Positions 46,728-59,637 of a DNA stretch of 64,000 nucleotides are shown here, in pieces. The notes under the pieces were generated by a model, which had not been told where the DNA came from, did not search any database, and was given only the letters and a program-made list of their open reading frames with translations. The DNA is taken from contig NC_079501.1 of the NCBI RefSeq assembly GCF_030052815.1, positions 95,170,017-95,234,016 of the forward strand, read 5' to 3'. The translations under genes and the position numbers were made by a program. The stretch comes from Hevea brasiliensis. Its lineage: Eukaryota > Streptophyta > Magnoliopsida > Malpighiales > Euphorbiaceae. Positions within the stretch are counted from its first letter, which is position 1; the number at the start of each line of letters is the position of its first letter.

Positions 46728-49700
46728 TGTCACGAACCAACCTATGGGCCAGATCAGCACTAGGGCCTGGGCTAGCCTAAAGCCCCTGAGGGCCGTAGTA
46801 AACCTAACTATTCCTCAACCCAATCCTAAGGCCCATTTGGGCCTAATTTCAAGAATTCAACCAGACAGAGTCCGGTCATAAAATGGACCATTCAACGGGG
46901 AGTTTTTGACTCGTCTGACTTGTAAACATAATATATAATAAATTGGGGAGCTCAGCTCACCCTCTACATACTCATAATATCATAAAGTCTAATGGGAGCT
47001 CAGCTCCCTCATCCAATCCAGTCATGCATGTAATTAATATTCTTACAAATTCAATACAATATTATATTAATTAAAATACTCCTATCCTAACATATGTGGA
47101 GTCTAAAATTTAACTCAATTATACAAAATACATTAGATATTACTAATTGACCTGCGAAGAAGAAGAGCAGGTTAGTCACAACAAGTAATCCTCCTATAGC
47201 CTGGAAAAATAAGATGAACAGGAGTGAGCATTCGACTCAGAGAAGGGGTGGCAATGGGTCAGGTTTTTGCGGGTACCCGATCCAACCGAACCCTAATAGG
47301 ACGGGTTTGGGTAGTATATAATCGGGTTTTGGAAGGGTTTGGATTTGAAATTTAATACCTGTGACGGGTTCAGGTTTTATATGTTGGGTATTCATTACTC
47401 GAACCCGTTTACATAAATATTTAATTAAATATAAAATATATGTTTTTTTTAATAATATTTATAAATTTTTATAAATTTTATTTTATATAAAATAAAATTG
47501 AAATAAAATAAAATTGAAATATTTTTTGAAATTATTAAATTTTTAAAATATAAATTATTAATAAAAATAATTTTTTATATAGATTATTAATTAAATATAT
47601 AAAATTAAACGGGTTCGGGTATTTTTTGGGTAATAACAATCGTGTTTGAGACGGGTTCGGGTAGTTGAGAATAAATTTTGATCAGGTTTGGGACTGATTC
47701 GGGTTTTGAGAATATTAATCGGGTTTGAGTTCAGGTAGGGTATTTTCGCGGGTACCCTACCCGTTGCCATCTCTAACTCAGAGAGTAAAATACTAATTTT
47801 AACTATAATTTCTATAGCTATCTAAAGCTAATGCATCATAAAGAATGGAATGTAATATCATCATAAATTTCATACAAATCATATCATAACAGTAAAAAGG
47901 CAATTTGGAGCACTCACACACCCAATACTATTCAAACAGTACATATATGGGAGATGATCCCCTATACAGCTCTCTTAATTCAACCTCTGCCAGCGAGTGT
48001 CTCTTAAGCAGGATTTTCGCTTAATAAACCAAATGCGGGGGCCAGTGAGTGTCTCTCAAGCCGTGCCTACCCCGACTTATCTATAAAGGATCCGGTCCCA
48101 GTGAGTGTCTCTCAAGCCGCGTCTACCCGTCCTATCAATATCCGATACAACACACCACACGCACGCTAATGCACGCACACTGCTCTAAATTACCACAAAC
48201 ATATCCATGACACTTCATTAATTAAGAATGCAATATAAAACGTGCCCAGTGCTTAACTACATAGATACATATGTATAAGTGATGCATGGGCATGCCTGAA
48301 CATATAATAATATTGAAATTATAATTAAAATTAATATTTTACTCACAGACTTAAACCAAGGTCACTGCAGCAGCTGAGTGGAGGAGGAAGGCTGTCCCGA
48401 CTCACCTAACAAATTTCATTATAATTATTTAATATATTTTACTCAATACAAGCTTGAAAAAGACGAAAGACATCCTAAGTCGTGCCGAAAATCCGGCAGA
48501 GTATCCCCTATACCCAGGACCTACCCAACTTGCAAAAGGATTCAAAATGCACTTCTATATCAACAAGTCACACATCCACAACTCAATCACATCACATGGC
48601 CCCTCTTGGGCCCACTCAAACAGTCAACAATCATAATTTGAAAAATTATAATTTAGTCCCTACAATTACCCCTTTTGCAAAAACTATCCATTTGAGCTCC
48701 AAAAATTCTAAAATTTTGTCCCGCGGTCCTTAGCAATATTATAGAGTTAACGCAAAAGGAATTATATTTTTCTAACCTACCACAAATATTTTATAGATTT
48801 TTAATCGAAATCAGGCACTAGATAATTAAGAAAAATGAGGGTTCAGGTTTACCTATGTCAATTTCGACCCTGAAGACATGTCTGAGACGTCTGAAAATGG
48901 TGGGGAAGCCTATACTCTTTGCCCGGTTTTGAAACTTTTCCAATAGTCTATCTGCCCAGCCTGAAATTACAAACCCAAGCAACTGTCGAATTTTAGGGAA
49001 TTGAATGTACCTATGCGAAGCCTACAACACGGGGGTTAGTATATAATTTTTATGAAATTTTCTAAACTCATTTAATACTCAAAAAAATACTGTGAAGTCT
49101 CGCAGGACCCACCAAAAAACGATATCGAAAAAATTTGAAATGGGTATTGCCACGAAGCTCTTGACGAGTGGAGCACTTCGGTACTCTCAAATTTTTGGTG
49201 GGGTTTACGGTTTTCGAGAAATCTAGCCCGAAAGTCAAAATAGGCTAAAACTTCTCAGACAAAAATTAGAAAAACCACTTGATAGATTTTTATGTCCTTG
49301 GTGTCTATAGAAAGCTCTCGAGGTGTATATGTGTTTTGGGATAAGACCAGGTTCGATTGGAGGCCGGATCGTCTAGATTTTGGGCGAGAAGGTGAAAAGT
49401 CGCGCAGTGCATAGGGGGAGCTTTGGCCGATTTTCCGGCTGCCTGGAGCATCGACCGGTGGCAGGGAGGGGTGCTGGAGGTGCGCTAGCGAGCTGGGAAG
49501 GCTGGGGCAGCAGTGGGGCGACGAGAGGAGGAGAGAGGAGAGAGAAAACGAGAGAGAGCGTCGGGGGCGGCGGAAGAGGAAGAAGAAAAGGAAAAAGGGC
49601 CGGTCCGATTTGATCGGTCCAATCCGATCCGGTTTGATTCGGCCGGTTCGATTCAATATACCCGAAATTGAATTTTCACTCTGCCCTGAGACCAAAAACA

Positions 49701-49885
49701 AGGCCCAACAATTTCAAAAAAATTTCATAAATTTTTAAAAATCATCAAAGTTTTATATTTTTGAAAAATCGAATCCGATTTCAAAATTTTGAAAAAATTT
49801 CAAATAATTTTTTCCAAAATTTAAATAAAATAAAATATTAATATCTACCCATAAAATAATTAATTTAAAAATTAGAGGTGTTACA
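46728..49885 (-). mobile_element. 5' LTR of the chromovirus, with nested MITE
   Basis: TGTCACGAACC to GGTGTTACA on the + strand, 3158 bp in total and about 2617 bp without the MITE and its duplication. It is co-linear with 5474-8642. Short frames in the A/G-rich region 49380-49700 are LTR sequence. Confidence 0.88.
47243..47775. mobile_element. hAT-type MITE (533 bp), same site as the one at 5997
   Basis: The ends are decayed forms of TAGGGATGGCAACGGGT (AAGGGGTGGCAATGGGT on the left, CCGTTGCCATCTCTA on the right). The 8-bp duplication ACTCAGAG is exact (47235-47242 and 47776-47783). It has internal duplications relative to the copy at 5997-6482, such as AATAAAATTGAAAT given twice near 47490-47520. 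Confidence 0.85.
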
Positions 49886-51670
49886 TATTTTTTAACATTT
49901 TATTTTAATTATATATGATTTATGTGTTGAAAAACTTATTGATTTGCTTGTTTGATCTCCATGATTCATGGGTCTATTTGATATTTGAATCCAATTGTTA
50001 TCTTTTTAAAACTGTGTGAATATCATCCCCTCTTATACCTTAAAAATACTTTCATTTTTTAAGAGTGTGGCTTAGCTAATAAGTAGGTCAAAGCCGATTT
50101 GTTTGTTTAAAACATATTTAGAGCTTATAAGCTAAAAGAAAAAAAATGAGGGATCTAACTTTTCGTTTTGGTGCTTATAAATTTGATATTTATAAGTTAA
50201 TTTGAAAAAATATTTTATTGTGTTACCCTTATTTAAATTTATTATTTCATTATGGCCCTGTTCAATAATAGCTTTTAAATTAACGTTTAGTATTTTGACT
50301 CAAATTACAACACTGTTTCTTTTATTTATGCTATTCGGTAGTATAATATTTATATTAACGTTTAGATATTGATAGAGTGGTTTATGGAACATTACTTCTC
50401 TTAATTTTTAAAGGTTGATGCAGTGTTTTGACTATTAAAAAAAGTATCACTATTTCTACATTTAACTATTAATTTAACAGTTATTTTAATTGACACTTTT
50501 GCTTTAAATAGCTAACTATTAATAATTAACAGTTATTAAAATAGCTGACAACTATTAGAATAATTAATATTGTTGAACATACCATATACATCCTTATTGC
50601 ATTTATTCTTATATTGATATTAAAAAAATTATTTTCTTGCTATAATTTAAATAAATTATTTACATTAATTTTAATGAATTTAAAAATTATTTTTATTAAA
50701 TTTAATAAAATATTGGTCTATAAAATATTTGCTTATTTAATTTAAAATTAAATTATATTTTAATATTATTGAAATATATTTTGATATAAAATATAATTTG
50801 ATAATATTATAATAAAATATCGAATTAATATACTTTATTATTTGAGAAAATCATTTAATATTTTTTTAGTTATTTTAATAATAAATATATTTATAAGTAA
50901 TTTTTTTTATTATGAAACGTGTCAACCATTTATCATCCGCTTATAAATACTTTAATTAAATACAAAACTATTTAAAATTTTAAATAGTTATAAGTTCAAA
51001 TTAATTTATAAGTACTTAGCCAAACACTCTCCTAATTCAAAATAAAATATATTTGGCAATTTTGTTAATGTAATTATTTCAATAATAGATGTATCATGTA
51101 TGTATCATTAAATTTTAAAATATACATTATTAATAAAACTATATAAAATTAAATGATTTTGAATAGCACTTTAGAATAATTTAAAATAAATTTTAATTAA
51201 ATTTAGAAAATATTTAAATATTAAAATTATTAAAAAAAATTAGATTTGAAATATCATAAGGTGTATATATAGTGGAAAAGGTGAGCATCTCACCTAATTT
51301 CTAAAAGGTTATGCATAATTTGAGGACGTAGTTGAAAAAAGGACAGAGTATAATGAGATAAGATTCGATTATTCAATTCTATTAATTAATTATAATTATA
51401 ATTAATGCAATTCAGACACATCTATTTTTGGTTTCTTTTGGGTTGAAAAGTGAGAAAGACAGAACACTCTTTGTTTCTTTTGTTTCTGTCCAATTGATTT
51501 TGCATTATTCCTCTAGTTAGACCTGGCCGTTGGTTTGGTCTGGACCATGGTTTTGAAAAACAAACCTACCCAATCAGTTGAATTGTAAAAATTTTAAATC
51601 AATTTATCAAACGTTTTGATTTATCTTTAAAACTCGCATATCACTAAAAACAAGAAAAATCCAGTAGACT
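49886..51670. other. AT-rich start of unit C, no gene seen
   Basis: Co-linear with 8643-10418 (unit A), to which it is closer than to unit B by indel pattern. It ends at a deletion joint near 51670 with AGACT microhomology. Confidence 0.65.
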
Positions 51671-53729
51671 TACCGTTACAGTTTATAAATTCGGGTCCTT
51701 TACATTTTTGTTTGTAGTAGCACTATTTATTACACTATTCAAGTTAAAATGTTGACTTTTTCATACTAAATAGGTTTATTAACTCTAATTGCACCCACAT
51801 ATCATATTTCGGGTGTCAAATTTGTTAGCATTGATTGTCATTTCAAATTCAAAGCTTTCTAAGAGAAATTGTAAATTTTTAGTTTTGGATCACTATTTTT
51901 TACTGTTCCATTGATCTGATTACTGTAGGAATTTGGCTAAGTACCCTTAATAAAAGTTGTTTGTTATTGTCTTAGCTTTAATTTCCTTTTTGAATCACTC
52001 CATTTGAAGTTTTGTAGCCCAAGTTATGCCTATTTTTCTAAGACTGGCCGGATTGGTAATAAACCCCCCAGAAATTCTGGAAAATTTCTGGTTCTGGCAG
52101 TTTTGGTGACTCCAAATTGAATTGGTTATGGACAGAATTTGAGTTTGTGCTCTTCATGAAAGTTGTAGCACTATGTCACATCTTTATAATGGTTTAAAAA
52201 TCAAGTCATTTAGACCTGCCTAGACCAAGTTATGGCCATTGTTCATTTGATCATTTTTCTACAATGGTAGTGTGTCAATTTCGGGTTTGACCTAATTATT
52301 CATTAACTTAAAGTCATTTTCAGGGCAGGGTTACTACATGAAAATTGTGGCATTATATGTCTAATTTTATCTCCAATTGGCCTCACACCAATTAGAGTAC
52401 CAGAATTACAGTTTTGATCCTTGGAGTGGACCAAGGTCTAGCTGTCCAGAATTGGACCCTTACCAATCTGAATTCAAGGTCATTCCTCACCATTCCAACA
52501 CACCCTAATTGGCCCCAATTGACCATTTTGAGTCTCAATTAGGTCAATTTGCCTCAATCTCAAAAATCTCCAAATTTTTTTTCCAATTCCTCATTGGCCA
52601 AGAACCCTAATTTCCTAAATTCCTCAATTCTTGCAATTAAGGTGTTCTAATCATCTCTACATGCTTAATCAAGCTTACATACATAATTAATTGAACAAAA
52701 ACACTTCAACATCTCCTAACCCCATGGCTGCCAAATTGTCACTTCCATTATTCAAGCATGGTTTTCTTTATTTCTAATGAAATCATCACATTTAAACTTA
52801 AATCCATGAATTTGATAAGAATCTAAGCTTGAAGTTGCACTTACCTCAATTTGTGAATTCCCTAGTTCTTCAATTCTCCAATTTTTCTCTTCCTTCTTAC
52901 TCCCAAAGAGTTTATCTAGGTCTAAGAGTGAGATTTAGTATTAGGATTTGGGGGATTTATGAAACGGAACCAAAGAAATTCAAGCTTTTATCCTTTAAAA
53001 ATGGTGGAGAAAATAAAAAGAGAGAGAGATGAGAGAGGGCAACGACTAGGAAGAAGAAGACCCTCCTTTTCATTTTTTTTTTCATTTAATTGTATTTATC
53101 CTTATTTTGACTTAGTCAAGTTAGTTAATTAAATTCATAATTATTTATGAAGTCATAGTTGTATCATCATGATGATGTCATAAATTGTTTTAATTTTCAT
53201 TTCTTTTCTTTTATTTTTCCATAACTTCTTCAATTTAATTCTATATTTCAAAATTTTAATTTCTCACATTTTATTGGACAATTAGGCCAAGAGTCACCTC
53301 TAAGGGTGAATTGACCAATTTGTCCCTCGCCGATCTAATCCGGTTTACCAATAATTCTATATTTCTTTCAGAACTCTGATCTAATTATTTGATCTGGTTC
53401 TCTACCTTTTCATGTGATTTTCATATTTTCCCTAACTTTGCAATAATTCTTAGGCCCGCGGTATCACAATGCTCCGTATGAAAATAAGGTTATAACTGAT
53501 CTCGCAGTCACTTCCTGGTACGGTTACCCATCGCTGTGACCCCCGGCTCATTTAACCCATTGTGCTTTGTTTTCTGAATTTTCATTTTATCATCATATAG
53601 TGGCTATTTATTTTCATTCAAGACTTTTCTAGATGACTTAAACATAGTTCTAATCCTCTTAATTGTCCGGATTGACACCGGTCACCGGAACAGTAAAATT
53701 CACAGGACTATGCATGTAGGGGTATTACA
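51671..53729 (-). mobile_element. Solo LTR, right part only (left ~1.8 kb deleted)
   Basis: It matches 12490-14535, keeps the GTATTACA end and is followed by ATTTA (53730-53734), the same target duplication as in unit A. About 2.07 kb relative to unit A is missing and includes the left LTR end and about 260 bp of flank. Confidence 0.82.
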
Positions 53730-54145
53730 ATTTACATTAAATTGATAATGTTCTTATATAGAATTTTATGTTGTGGTTTGGATCAATCCTAGAAGAATCT
53801 TAAACTCTTAACTCCCTGCTTACACCAATTTTTAGACCAAGCTGTGTCTAAAAACCATGGTTTGCACTGATTTCAAATTAAAAATCAATAATTTTAGTTC
53901 TTTTATTTAAAGAGACTAAATAGTGGACGTAATATTTGCAAACATAGAAGATCTAATTTCAAACTATCCAAAGAGATTAAATCAATTTGTAGGATTTTCT
54001 TTTGTTCTTACTTTAATTTTGATTTTAATTCAATTTAAGTTAGATTTAAATTTAATTTGATTTTGATTAAATTTCATAATTAATTTTTTTAAAAAATTAA
54101 GATTGATAACAAATCATATTGAATTATATTAGATCAATTAATTTT
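53730..54145. other. Spacer of unit C between the two LTR insertions
   Basis: Co-linear with 14536-14950. No gene is seen. Confidence 0.6.
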
Positions 54146-55450
54146 TGTAACATCCTGAATTTTTAAATAATTATTTTATGTGTAGTTATATGTTTTTGAC
54201 TGGTTTGGTGGGCCTAGGAAAGGCAATATGATATTGTTGTGATGTGGGCCTGAGGTCATTGGATGTAGAAGTGTTGTTTGAGTTGCCTTACAAGTTAGGT
54301 ATGTCCTAGGTACAGAGAAAATTCTGTCAAATTTCTGGTATAACTTTCTTGTTTTGTTTTAATATTAATAAATTCATGAATATAATTTTTTAGGTGATCC
54401 GGATCAACCCTCCTCCTCAGCCCAGCCACCTCAGTGATCTCTAGTTAATTTGTGAGTAGATATTAATTTTAATTATGATTTCAATATTATTGTATATTTA
54501 AGGCATACCCATGCATTCACCTATAAATATTTACATATAGCTAAATCTTAGGCACGGTTTGTATTACATCTTTATTAGATGAAATTGTTGTGAGTGTCAC
54601 CTTAAGGTAATTTAGAGTTGTGTGCATGTGTCGGTGTGCGTGTAGTGTGATATTAGATATAGGTAAGACAAGTAGAACGGTTGGACCTTGACTCACTGGT
54701 ACCCAATCTTTTTTGTGGATAAGTCTGGGTGAGTATGGTTTTGAGTTGATCTCGCTGACCTCTGCATTTAGATTATTAAGAGAAAATCCAGCTTGAGTTG
54801 ATCTCGCTGGCAGGTATTGGAGTAAGAGAGATGTATAGAGAATTAGCTCGCATATTTATATATACTGATGTGACATACAGGTGTATGAGTGCTCTAAATT
54901 ATCTTTTGTACGAGTATTTTTGAATTTAGTTGAATATATTTGCATATGTTGTACTTCATACTTAGGAATGTATTAGTCTTAGATAGTTATAGAAATTATA
55001 TTTAAAATCAATATTTTACCCTATGAGACGATCGCTCACTCCTGTTCAACTATTTTTCCCAGGTGACAGGAGGGCTCTTTGAAATTAACTTCCTTCTTTC
55101 TCACAGGTTTACCAGTAAAAGTCTTATTATGATTTTATTTTCTTATTTTCTAATCTAGAACTCTGAATGTGTTAGTAGTGTTCTAATTTTGATTTGGGAC
55201 TGTAATAATTTATTTCTTTGAAGTTGTAAACATATTGTATGTTTATGTTAGTATGTATGGAATGAGTTTTTGCTTAGGATTAGGGAGCTAAGCTCCCATT
55301 GGATTAATATCTGTTTGTTTGGGGATTGTGAGGGTGACTTGAGCGCCCCAGATATTAATATATTATGATAACAGGTCGGGGTGAGTTAAAAACTCTTTGT
55401 TGGATAGTCTAATTTATGGTAAGATTTTGTCTGTTTATTTCATTGTGACA
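54146..55450 (+). mobile_element. Second solo LTR in unit C (1305 bp)
   Basis: Same insertion as 14951-16281, with a ~35-bp deletion near 54340 (TAGCATAAATTTAGGATGTC and following bases missing). It ends in TTGTGACA. Confidence 0.7.
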
Positions 55451-55894
55451 AATTTATTTCAATTTAAGATTAAATATTGTTAAATTGATTCCAATTTTTT
55501 TATTTAATTTTAATTTCATATTAGATCATTGTAATTATAAATCATAACTAAATCATTAGCAAGGTGGACTTCTAGTTCCATTTTTTTTTTAATAATTTTA
55601 GTTATTTTTTTATTAAATCACTTTAAAATTCTTAATTAAGAGTATATTTAGTCTTTAATTATATATGTGTGTGTGCTTCATATTTAAATATCATATAATT
55701 AAAAATTGCTAAAATTTATATTATATATGATAGATTTATTTTAATATAAAACTCTAAACTTAAATGAGAAAAGATTTTTTATGACAATAATTATATACAA
55801 AATTATTTTAAAAAAATCAAAATTTAAATTAAAACTATACAGAATTGGAAATTTAAATTAAAACTATACAGAATTGGTTAAAAAAATTCACAGC
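55451..55894. other. AT-rich spacer of unit C, no gene seen
   Basis: Co-linear with 16282-16734 and carries the same ~27-bp direct repeat near 55815-55875. Confidence 0.5.
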
Positions 55895-56460
55895 TTCATA
55901 TGGGAGGATTTCGGCAAAGTTATGATCTATTTTTGAGGAGCTTAAATTAGCCTAGCAAAGTGGTTATCGTCGGATCTCTATTGAGAGTGATACTTAGTTT
56001 GCCTGCTATTTAAATCGTCGAGGGTATTTCTCCTACTCTTGCTACCCTTCGATCTATGGTTCATCCCATTCTTCATCTTCCTCAGCTTGATTGGAATGTT
56101 AGCATTGTTCATATTTTTCTAGAAGCTAATGCTTGTGCTGATTGGCTTGTTGGTTCAATTTTATCTCTTCTTATTGCTGTCCAGATTTTGGATGTTCTTC
56201 TAGCAGGGCTTTGCTCGGAGAAATTATTAGGTGCACTCAGTGCACATATATCATCTCTAACAATTATGTGGGACTTACTCTCCACGTCATAAAGAGAATT
56301 CACTTTTTTGTAAGAGAGAAAACATTATTTTTTATTGCTCCCGATGTATCTAATAAGTAGACCTTTGCCCCTTACTATTGTGCGATGCTAAGGTGTTTCC
56401 CACAAGAAGATTTTTTAGTTTGTTTTGTTTTTTATCTATACTCTCATTTAAAAAAAAAAT
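55895..56460 (+). pseudogene. LINE RNase H remnant, copy C
   Basis: Co-linear with 16735-17305. LPQLDWNVSIVHIFLEANAC is readable (Arg of FREAN changed to Leu), with the same frame breaks as copy A. The CACTA site is empty. The A run is at 56450-56459. Confidence 0.7.
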
Positions 56461-56495
56461 AAAATATTAAAAAAATTTAATTGAAATCTGATTCC

Positions 56496-56692
56496 TAAAA
56501 TGAAATCGAACCGCATACCGTTCTAAATACTGCCCGCAGATTAGCGTCTTTGTCGGCCTGCGATCGTCGCCATTTGTTCTTCAACTTGTCAAAATTAGAC
56601 AAGATTCCTTGTCCCCTTCCTGGCTCAACTATGACTACAAATCCACAACTGGTCGATGAGAGTTGGGAATGCTAACGCCACTGATCAATCAT
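56496..56692 (-). pseudogene. Conserved short ORF of unknown function, copy C (broken)
   Basis: It starts MIDQWR and meets a stop at once (the GAG after CGT became TAG). It also carries the one-base insertion seen in copy A (GTTCTTCAAC). It cannot encode the ~70-residue product of copies B1, B2 and D. Confidence 0.4.
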
Positions 56693-58141
56693 TTGTTCGT
56701 ATTTTATTTTTATTAATTTAGTTTCAATTTAAATTTAAATTTAATATTTTATAAATTTAAAAATAATTGCAATACTATTAAATTACTATAGATTTTCATT
56801 TTATTTCAGTATTTAAATAAATTATACCATAATAAATTGCATTATTAAATTCATTAAAAAAAAAAAAGAAATGTTAATCAATATGTGTATGTTCTAACAT
56901 TACCTAATTGTAAATAAATAGTTTTATTAAATTAATATTACGAATTAAATAACAAAAAATAGGCTTTTATAAATATAATTTTTTAGATTTATTTATATAT
57001 AAATAGAATTTGTTTCATCTAGTGCATGCAAGTTAATTAGGGTAAATTAATTATTTTTCAATTTTATATTATGTAATAATTAATAATTATGTCTTTATAT
57101 TTTAAAAAATATATTAAAATATTCATAAATTTTGATGAATAATTAATGCATTTTAATTCTCCAATAATTTGAAAATAATAAAAAAAATTATTATTATTAT
57201 AATTATTTTAATATGTTCTTCAAATGATTCCCATATGATCAATACGGTGAAAATGTAGTACACTAGTGTAATCTGCCAAGCAAAGATGTTTTTACAAATT
57301 ATAAAAATAAATATTATGTTTTAATAAAATTTCAATTATTCATATAAACATAAGAAAATCTAATTAATTGATATCATGATCATTTATATAGGATGTGTTT
57401 CATATGTCCTTTCTTTTCTTTTTTATATTCTGATTTATCCTAAATGTATGATAAAATTCACATATAAAATAATTCATATATTTCTTTTATATATGATAAA
57501 TAAGATTTAGGCTCTATGAAAATGTCTTAATCGGGACGTCAATAGCTATTAGCAATTTCAAATTCAGGGTATATTTAGTATTGCCGTTAAAACTGCTGTT
57601 AATAATTAGTTAGAAAGTATTAAAAAATAATTTAAAATTAAATTTAATAAATTTTAATCATAAAAATATTAAAATAAAAAATAATTTTTTTAAATTACTT
57701 ATTTCAATAGTATCTAAAATAATATTTTTTCCTTCAAAAGTAATTCTGCCTTTACACTTTTAATGTTAAATAAATACTTAGTTTTAAAAGATTGTAAAAT
57801 ATTTTCAATGTATATAAAAATAGTGTCATCCTTATAATATAGTAGATTTTAAATAATTATAAGAGATAATACATATGTATTGAGCGCATTTAATAATCTC
57901 TCCTTAGTTTTAACTCAGTAATTTGATTCTCAAATGGAAGCCAAAATAATAATAATAATAATAATAATAAGAAAGAACTTTAGCAATTATTAGCAATTAT
58001 TATCTCCTTTGCTGTTCACGAGAGGTACCGGAAATGTATATTGATCCGCAAAAGAAAAGTAAACGCAGCCCTGGCATTATTTGTATTCATTGAGAAAATT
58101 CGCAGCTGCCTTTTCTTACTTGGGGCCATCGTCTCGTGATG
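56693..58141. other. Upstream intergenic region of PRX3
   Basis: Co-linear with 17560-18990 and shares the ~100-bp deletion of unit A at 57506. An (AAT)n run lies at about 57945-57970. The last ~130 bp before the gene match PRX2 better than PRX1. Confidence 0.6.
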
Positions 58142-58167
58142 TTGACCTCCTGATTCATTTATAAATA
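58142..58167 (+). promoter_or_regulatory. PRX3 core promoter: W-box and TATA box
   Basis: TTGACC at 58142-58147 and TATAAATA at 58160-58167, 55 bp before the ATG; same layout as PRX2. Confidence 0.5.
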
Positions 58168-58222
58168 CTCACTGTCATCGGACACCCACCAACCAAAACT
58201 AAAACCTAGCAAAACCCAAGAT

Positions 58223-59463
58223 ATGGAGAGATACACTTGTTCTTCTTCAAGCCAAATTACACACATTATTATATTAATGTGCGTCTTTGTTGTTATGTCT
58301 GCGACCTTGGTGCATGGCCAAGGCACTCGTGTTGGTTTCTATGCTACTACATGTCCTAGAGCTGCATCCATTGTAAGCTCAACTGTTGCCAAGCATTTTC
58401 GATCTAACCGTGCAATTGCTCCTGCTTTGCTGAGGATGCATTTCCATGATTGCTTTGTTCGAGGTTGCGACGCTTCTGTCCTTATTGATGGTTCCAATAC
58501 TGAGAAAACTGCCCCACCAAATCTTGGGTTGAGAGGCTATGAAGTTATTGACGATGCCAAGACTCAGCTTGAAGCTGCATGTCCTGGAATTGTTTCTTGC
58601 GCTGATATTCTTGCACTTGCAGCCCGTGACTCAGTTGCTCTGGTGATCATCAAATCTAATTAATCATGATGTTGCAATTCATCAGGACATTCAAACTATA
58701 AGTGCTTATTTTAGCAGAGTTATAGGTCAATGTCTATATATATACATATGCTTATTGCTAAAGGTAGCTTCTTCAAATTTCATGCAGACTGGTGGACGAA
58801 GTTGGCTGGTGCCTACCGGACGTAGAGACGGCCGGGTGTCATTGGCATCTGAAACAACTGATTTGCCTGGCTTCACAGAATCCATTGATTCCCAAAAGCA
58901 AAAGTTCTCTGCCAAGGGTCTTAACACACAAGATCTTGTCGTACTTGTTGGTAAGCTTTAATATTATAATATGTCCTTCCTAGATTCTGCTATGGTTATG
59001 TACGCGCTTGATCCAGTAATGTAACACTTGTCTTCTTCTATATACAGGAGGACAAACCATAGGAACTACAGCTTGCCAGTTCTTTAGTTACAGATTATAC
59101 AACTTCAATGGCACTGCAAGTTCTGATCCTTCCATTAATGCTTCGTTCCTTCCTCAACTACAAGCACTGTGTCCACAGAACGGAGATGGGACAAAGCGAG
59201 TTCCTTTTGATACAGGTAGTGAAAACAGATTTGATGTATCTTTCTTCGCCAACCTGAGAAACGGGCGAGGAATACTTGAGTCTGATCAGAAATTGTGGAC
59301 TGATGCTTCGACAAGGGCAATTGTTCAACGTTTCCTGGGTATTACTGGTTTAGCTGCATTCAATGTTGAGTTTGGAAGATCCATGGTTAAGATGAGTAAC
59401 ACTGGAGTGAAGACAGGCACTGACGGTGAAATTAGGAAAATATGTTCTGCAATAAACTCATGA
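58223..59463 (+). CDS. Class III secretory peroxidase PRX3, proximal haem His replaced by Gln
   Basis: Exons 58223-58642, 58788-58950 and 59048-59463, with introns of 145 and 97 bp, give an uninterrupted 332-residue protein. The signal peptide, eight cysteines, distal Arg71/Phe74/His75 and Ca-site residues in [10 protein letters not shown] are as in PRX1. The proximal motif reads GGQTIG: codon 197 is CAA (59053-59055) where PRX1 and PRX2 have CAC. This histidine is the iron ligand in all active class III peroxidases, so the protein would be expected to bind haem poorly or have little activity. Other changes against PRX1 include Glu48Ala, Thr57Lys, Phe103Leu, Val139Ala, Ala247Pro and Ala258Val. 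Splice sites are intact, so the transcript could be normal. It could be a young pseudogene whose frame is still open, a protein with a non-enzymatic role, or a sequencing error at one base. Confidence 0.92.
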
Positions 59464-59637
59464 TACTGCCAAGAATTTCCCATACCCGAAATCTAATTTC
59501 TCATAAAATCGAGATATAAATATATGAATTTTATTTTATATATTGCATCTTAAATTCAAGATGGACTTAGGTCTACGCCAGAACTTTCCATATGGGAATA
59601 CATATCTTCTATTGAAAGTGTGAAGTAATCTATCTTT
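59464..59637. other. PRX3 3' flank, cut short
   Basis: Follows 20320-20506 and then jumps into the CACTA-like element near the position matching 24985. About 4.5 kb of unit-type sequence is missing at this joint. Confidence 0.65.

Larger units (their letters stand above)
39480..49885 (-). mobile_element. Tekay/Del-type chromovirus (Ty3/gypsy), decayed, 10.4 kb
   Basis: From right to left on the minus strand: 5' LTR (46728-49885), primer site (46712-46723), leader, gag, protease, RT, RNase H, integrase, chromodomain, then a 3' LTR remnant (39480-41839). The flanks TGTTT (39475-39479) and TATTT (49886-49890) are a target duplication with one mismatch; the empty site is at about 21065-21075. 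The chromodomain-like sequence behind the integrase and the long LTRs (about 2.6 kb without the MITE) suggest Tekay/Del. Many stops and frame changes make it non-autonomous now. Confidence 0.9.
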
